Shown in pieces: positions 12,528 through 14,839 of a stretch of 14,839 nt of DNA. The notes below the pieces were generated by a model. That model had not been told where the DNA came from. It did not search any database and worked only from the letters and a program-made list of their open reading frames with translations. Made by a program: the position numbers and the translations under genes. Numbering within the stretch: the stretch's first letter is position 1; every line of letters starts with the position of its first letter. Source of the DNA: Lachnospiraceae bacterium UBA3401 (GTDB taxonomy: Bacteria > Bacillota > Clostridia > Lachnospirales > Lachnospiraceae); the NCBI GenBank assembly GCA_002358575.1, contig DEPD01000062.1, forward strand, positions 1 through 14,839, given 5' to 3'.

Positions 12528-12652
12528 ATCCCGCACCTCGTATTCATTGAACCTCATCGGTTATATGGCAAATCACTTTTTCCTACAGGGCAAAGAACAG
12601 CATCTAAAATAGTGCAGATTGAAATGATAAAAAATTGATTTCACTGCATAAA

Positions 12653-12772
12653 TCAGTGCATGTCCTTATCCATATGTGTATCTGCCGGTAACTTTTCTAT
12701 CAATGGTGACAATATAAATGATTTCGCAGAGATTATCAATATCCTTTGCAGAAAATGAACCATTTGAGCAGA
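12653..12772 (-). pseudogene. C-terminal remnant of a third alpha-CTD-like gene
   Basis: On the minus strand about 40 codons read SAQMVHFLQRILIISAKSFI, then LSPLIEKLPADTHMDKDMH and a stop at 12655-12653. This aligns with the tail of the 12815-13600 product (VSQLSDCSEQQLKAIS ... SSLIQKLLTDTHMDKVVD). At DNA level 12664-12684 is identical to 12826-12846 over 21 bases, with weaker similarity on both sides. The rest of the gene is missing, so this is the footprint of a lost middle copy. Confidence 0.7.
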
Positions 12773-12814
12773 AAACGGACATATAAGCAGCTTTGCAACA
12801 CTTAATTGCGTTAA

Positions 12815-13600
12815 TCAGTCCACGACCTTATCCATATGTGTATCTGTCAATAACTTTTGTATTAATGATGACAGTGCCGGAACACTGTCGGATATTGCTT
12901 TGAGCTGCTGTTCACTGCAATCTGAAAGCTGCGAAACCGCAATAATCCCATATTGTTTAAATAACTGAACAGATTTATATTGGGGTAAAATTTCAAACAG
13001 ATACTGGTCATTCCCGCCGCAGAGTGTCACTCCATTTTTCCTTAGTGCATGGTATGTTTTCATGGTAAGGCAGTAATCCTGTTCGCATATATTATATAAA
13101 TCATGGGCAGATTTATTTCGAATATCATCTACACTGAATATATCGCCTCTAAAGAATAGCGGATATATTTTTTTGTGAAATTGAAATTCACTGAATGCCT
13201 CTTTAATGGGAGAAAGGGAGCGTATCTGAATCCCATATTTTTCACAAAGAGTATCAATTTCTGACATAGCAAGTTCACCTACGTTGCGAAACTGTAATAT
13301 TTCTTCCCTTGGATATGCAGAAAGTTGTGCAAGGTATACGATACCATTTCTTAAAAAAATATTCCGCATTTTCCTTGACATGGGAATGTCATGGATTGAT
13401 ATTGCGCTTTCGGCGGAAGGTAGATAACCTAAATCATTCAGTTTCCTTATAATCATCAGCTTATTGTAACCTGTTCGGAGTTTGTTCGCTAACGTAACGC
13501 AATTATACTCTTTCAGTTCTGAAACTTTTGTAATATGTAAATCCTGCATGGCTTTTTTAATCTGTATGGAATCATAGAGTTCTTGAATGTCGTTTTTCAT
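12815..13600 (-). CDS. Protein of repeated RNA polymerase alpha-CTD-like units, copy 2
   Basis: The 261-residue product starts at ATG 13600 (MKNDIQELYDSIQIKKAMQD), with AAAAGGA about eight bases upstream. It is collinear with the 11772-12527 product. The alpha-CTD-like unit is at about 75-128 (IPMSRKMRNIFLRNGIVYLA ... QFRNVGELAMSEIDTLCEKY), flanked by similar segments DLHITKVSELKEYNCVTLAN, FFRGDIFSVDDIRNKSAHDL and LFKQYGIIAVSQLSDCSEQQ. Unlike copy 1 it keeps a C-terminal extension ending THMDKVVD, also found in the remnant at 12653. Such genes are known in clostridial mobile DNA as proteins with an RNA polymerase alpha C-terminal domain; their role is not established to my knowledge. Both copies appear intact. 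Confidence 0.8.
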   Translation of the reverse strand: MKNDIQELYDSIQIKKAMQDLHITKVSELKEYNCVTLANKLRTGYNKLMIIRKLNDLGYLPSAESAISIHDIPMSRKMRNIFLRNGIVYLAQLSAYPREEILQFRNVGELAMSEIDTLCEKYGIQIRSLSPIKEAFSEFQFHKKIYPLFFRGDIFSVDDIRNKSAHDLYNICEQDYCLTMKTYHALRKNGVTLCGGNDQYLFEILPQYKSVQLFKQYGIIAVSQLSDCSEQQLKAISDSVPALSSLIQKLLTDTHMDKVVD

Positions 13601-13663
13601 AAGTATTCCTTTTCATGTATTTAGATTAATGAAATTATAACATTCTTCTTTTTACAAATAAAG

Positions 13664-13695
13664 AGAGAACTGGTTTATATTTTGACCAGTTCTCT
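13664..13695 (-). terminator. Terminator of the 68-residue gene
   Basis: AGAGAACTGGT (minus strand 13695-13685) pairs perfectly with ACCAGTTCTCT (13674-13664) around a 10-base loop, and a T-rich tract follows on the minus strand. Confidence 0.75.
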
Positions 13696-13745
13696 GTATA
13701 AAGAAAGATATGTTACCACAATTCTAATGAATCTTCCGCATCTAT

Positions 13746-13952
13746 CTATGTCTGCATACCGCCCTCAAGATACAGCGTTGCGTATTCAAAGGGATTGTCT
13801 ATTGCCAGTGCATTTAAAGCACATTCAGAGCATGGTGTTGTTTTTAATCCTTCTTTCGCTTTTCCGCAGTCTATTCGTAAAACGTATCCGTCAAAAGTAG
13901 TTATATCAATACAGTTATGGAGCATATTATATGCTGCATAAATAAATCTCAT
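13746..13952 (-). CDS. 68-residue protein resembling DUF6061
   Basis: ATG 13952 follows AAAGGA at ten bases and reads MRFIYAAYNMLHNCIDITTF, then DGYVLRIDC and a C-terminal half with NPFEYATLYLEGGMQT. The short two-strand opening (residues 1-30: asymmetric hydrophobic strand, DGYVLRIDC) and the NPxEYAxLxLxGG ending resemble DUF6061 proteins, small conserved proteins of clostridial mobile elements and genomes. That assignment is from memory of the pattern. There are four cysteines, two as CSEC. No function is known. It is the last gene before the right end repeats and has its own terminator. Confidence 0.65.
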   Translation of the reverse strand: MRFIYAAYNMLHNCIDITTFDGYVLRIDCGKAKEGLKTTPCSECALNALAIDNPFEYATLYLEGGMQT

Positions 13953-14049
13953 ATCTTATCAGTCCTTTCTTGTCTGTGTTTTGGAGAAATTTGTAAAAGC
14001 ATTCCAATCAATTCTTCCTGTCCTGTTCATTTCATGTTATAATTCTTGA

Positions 14050-14080
14050 TAAGAAAAACTCGTGTAGCAAGTTTTTCTTA
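14050..14080. terminator. Bidirectional hairpin inside the right element end
   Basis: TAAGAAAAACT (14050-14060) pairs perfectly with AGTTTTTCTTA (14070-14080) around a 9-base loop. It separates the 68-residue gene from the end repeats and could insulate the element from outside transcription. Confidence 0.55.
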
Positions 14081-14097
14081 TATGTTACAGGTTTTTC

Positions 14098-14162
14098 TTT
14101 CCCTTATTTTTGCCCTTATGAGGGTTCGTAACATGAGGGAAAGGATATAACACAAGGGAAAG
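14098..14162 (+). repeat. Right inner direct repeat with AGGGAAAG boxes (candidate integrase arm sites)
   Basis: Bases 14098-14122 match 1018-1042 at 24 of 25 positions. CTTTCCCT (14097-14104) is inverted as AGGGAAAG at 14136-14143, and ACAAGGGAAAGT (14151-14162) matches the left end. Thus the same box occurs three times here, as expected of integrase arm-binding sites. Confidence 0.45.
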
Positions 14163-14196
14163 TCTAAGGGCAAACTCACTTGCTATAAATTTAGCG

Positions 14197-14213
14197 TTTT
14201 CAAGGGTTTGCGG
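14197..14213 (+). repeat. Candidate right att core
   Basis: TTTTCAAGGGTTTGCGG matches 974-990 with one mismatch, in direct orientation, and lies outside the inner repeat at 14098. This mirrors the left end and gives an element of about 13.2 kb. Confidence 0.45.
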
Positions 14214-14271
14214 ACTTTTTGAAGATAAGATATAACAGTTATTAAATGCTATAAAAAGTGTCTTATCAGAA

Positions 14272-14283
14272 TTCCAGTTTATC
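14272..14283 (+). repeat. Outermost 12-bp direct repeat, right copy
   Basis: TTCCAGTTTATC repeats 937-948. It may be part of the ends or a chance match. Confidence 0.3.
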
Positions 14284-14379
14284 GAGATGACATAAAACAT
14301 TTCAACACAAATATTTTAAACAGTGGCAACATAAAAATGCTGCTGCTTTTTCATTGTAAAACTAAATATGATACAGGAC

Positions 14380-14440
14380 AAAAGAAACAGCCAGTTATCG
14401 AAAAACTTTCAGTGAAAGTATATCGTAAACTGGCTTTTCT
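14380..14440. terminator. Branched hairpin with flanking A and T tracts
   Basis: AAAAGAAAC and AGCCAGTT (14380-14396) pair with AACTGGCT and TTTCTTTT (14428-14443) except for one bulged C. The loop itself contains ACTTTC (14405-14410) and GAAAGT (14414-14419). The layout suits a bidirectional terminator between the nested element and the outer element. Confidence 0.5.
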
Positions 14441-14529
14441 TTTGCAAAAGTTTCCGACAGCGAATTTGCAAAACCGCAGGAATTTTGACCAAACCATTCC
14501 TGAAATAGTGAAGGAAATTATCTTGTGGC

Positions 14530-14790
14530 GGGAGTACAGAGGGCGGTAAGCCCTCCCGGCAAAGGTACAGGGAACGCAGCTTCCCTGTGCAGGTCAAGGG
14601 CGGCAGCCATTGCCCAGTAGAGTTGACGCTTGCGTCGGCTCGTACTGGGTATTGCCTGACGCTGAAATCGGCAGGACTGGCAGCAAAGCTGCCGTTCTCC
14701 CAAGCTTCGCTTTGGGAGAAAATGAACGGAACTGCCCTGTCCCCTGCGTGCAGGGAACAGGGCAGTTTCCGTCGGATAGAAAATTGGACG
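14530..14790 (+). other. G+C-rich array of strong hairpins upstream of a mobilization gene
   Basis: Several perfect inverted repeats follow one another: ACAGGGAA/TTCCCTGT (14567-14588); CCCAGTA/TACTGGG (14613-14649) enclosing GACGC/GCGTC (14625-14636); GGCAGC/GCTGCC (14679-14693); TTCTCCCAA/TTGGGAGAA (14695-14720); and AACTGCCCTGT/ACAGGGCAGTT (14730-14767) enclosing CCCTGC/GCAGGG. The region is far richer in G+C than the rest of the window. Long frames through it are not convincing as proteins. It could be an oriT/relaxosome region or a structured RNA leader of the outer element. Confidence 0.55.
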
Positions 14791-14810
14791 AAGGGGGAAA
14801 AGACGATTGA

Positions 14811-14839
14811 ATGAAACTGACAAGGCATAACGGCAGAGC
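14811..14839 (+). CDS. N-terminus of a possible mobilization protein (partial)
   Basis: ATG 14811 reads MKLTRHNGR and runs off the window. From memory this opening resembles the N-termini of clostridial plasmid-recombination or MobA/MobL-like proteins. An AAGGGGG tract lies about 13 bases upstream, which is wide. Only nine residues are visible, so the identity rests on the opening and on the hairpin array before it. Confidence 0.4.

Noticed and set aside
14085..14300. 71-codon minus-strand frame
   Set aside because: It covers the right end repeats, ends in a lysine run and has no ribosome binding site.
14409..14828. Long minus-strand frames across the G+C-rich hairpin array
   Set aside because: Palindromic G+C-rich DNA gives open frames by chance on both strands; no ribosome binding site or coherent protein pattern.
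1..14839. tRNA, rRNA or transposase genes
   Set aside because: I saw no tRNA-like cloverleaf, no rRNA-like sequence and no transposase motif on either strand by eye; a formal search was not possible.

Overview
The gene families, the A+T-rich codon use and the strong AGGAGG-type ribosome binding sites point to a Firmicute, most likely a gut member of the class Clostridia (Lachnospiraceae-like). The window reads as a mobilizable element of about 13 kb nested inside a larger conjugative element. The outer element shows at both edges: the C-terminal end of a relaxase-like protein at 1-255, and at the right edge a G+C-rich array of strong hairpins (about 14530-14790) followed by the first nine codons of what may be another mobilization gene. 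A small alpha/beta hydrolase gene (333-935) lies between the left remnant and the nested element.

The nested element starts near 937-1058. There a short direct repeat that could be the recombination core (974-990) and an inner repeat that could be an integrase arm site (1018-1042) precede a Tn916-type tyrosine integrase (1084-2382, minus). An XRE repressor (2501-3121, minus) is divergent from an excisionase-like protein (3321-3551, plus). The control region between them carries two sigma-70-like promoters, two TTGC-N5-GCAA operator candidates and a repressor leader that could fold in two ways. Next come a 32-bp iterated repeat, two long inverted repeats that look like an oriT, and a MobV/Pre relaxase (4020-5315). 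The matching copies of the end repeats are at 14098-14122 and 14197-14213, in mirrored order.

The cargo lies between. An A+T-rich block (about 5340-10050) holds a BlaR1-like M56 membrane protease with an unusual Cys/His extracellular tail, a BlaI/MecI repressor, a stretch of decayed sequence with two tiny peptide ORFs, a secreted protein broken at an A7 run, a membrane-anchored protein, and a cytosolic protein broken at an A8 run with an 8-bp duplication at its start codon. BlaR and BlaI probably form a sense-cleave-derepress circuit; that the secreted protein is its output is my inference. To the right are a SymE-like gene translationally coupled to an uncharacterised 58-residue gene (minus), a tandem duplication of an XRE regulator (plus), and two paralogous proteins built from repeats resembling the RNA polymerase alpha C-terminal domain, with the tail of a third decayed copy between them (minus). 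A 68-residue protein resembling DUF6061 precedes the right end.

The most unusual items are the multi-unit alpha-CTD-like paralogs, the BlaR protein without a penicillin-binding sensor, the paired homopolymer frameshifts, and the compact int/repressor/xis switch. I see no rRNA, tRNA, CRISPR array or insertion sequence.
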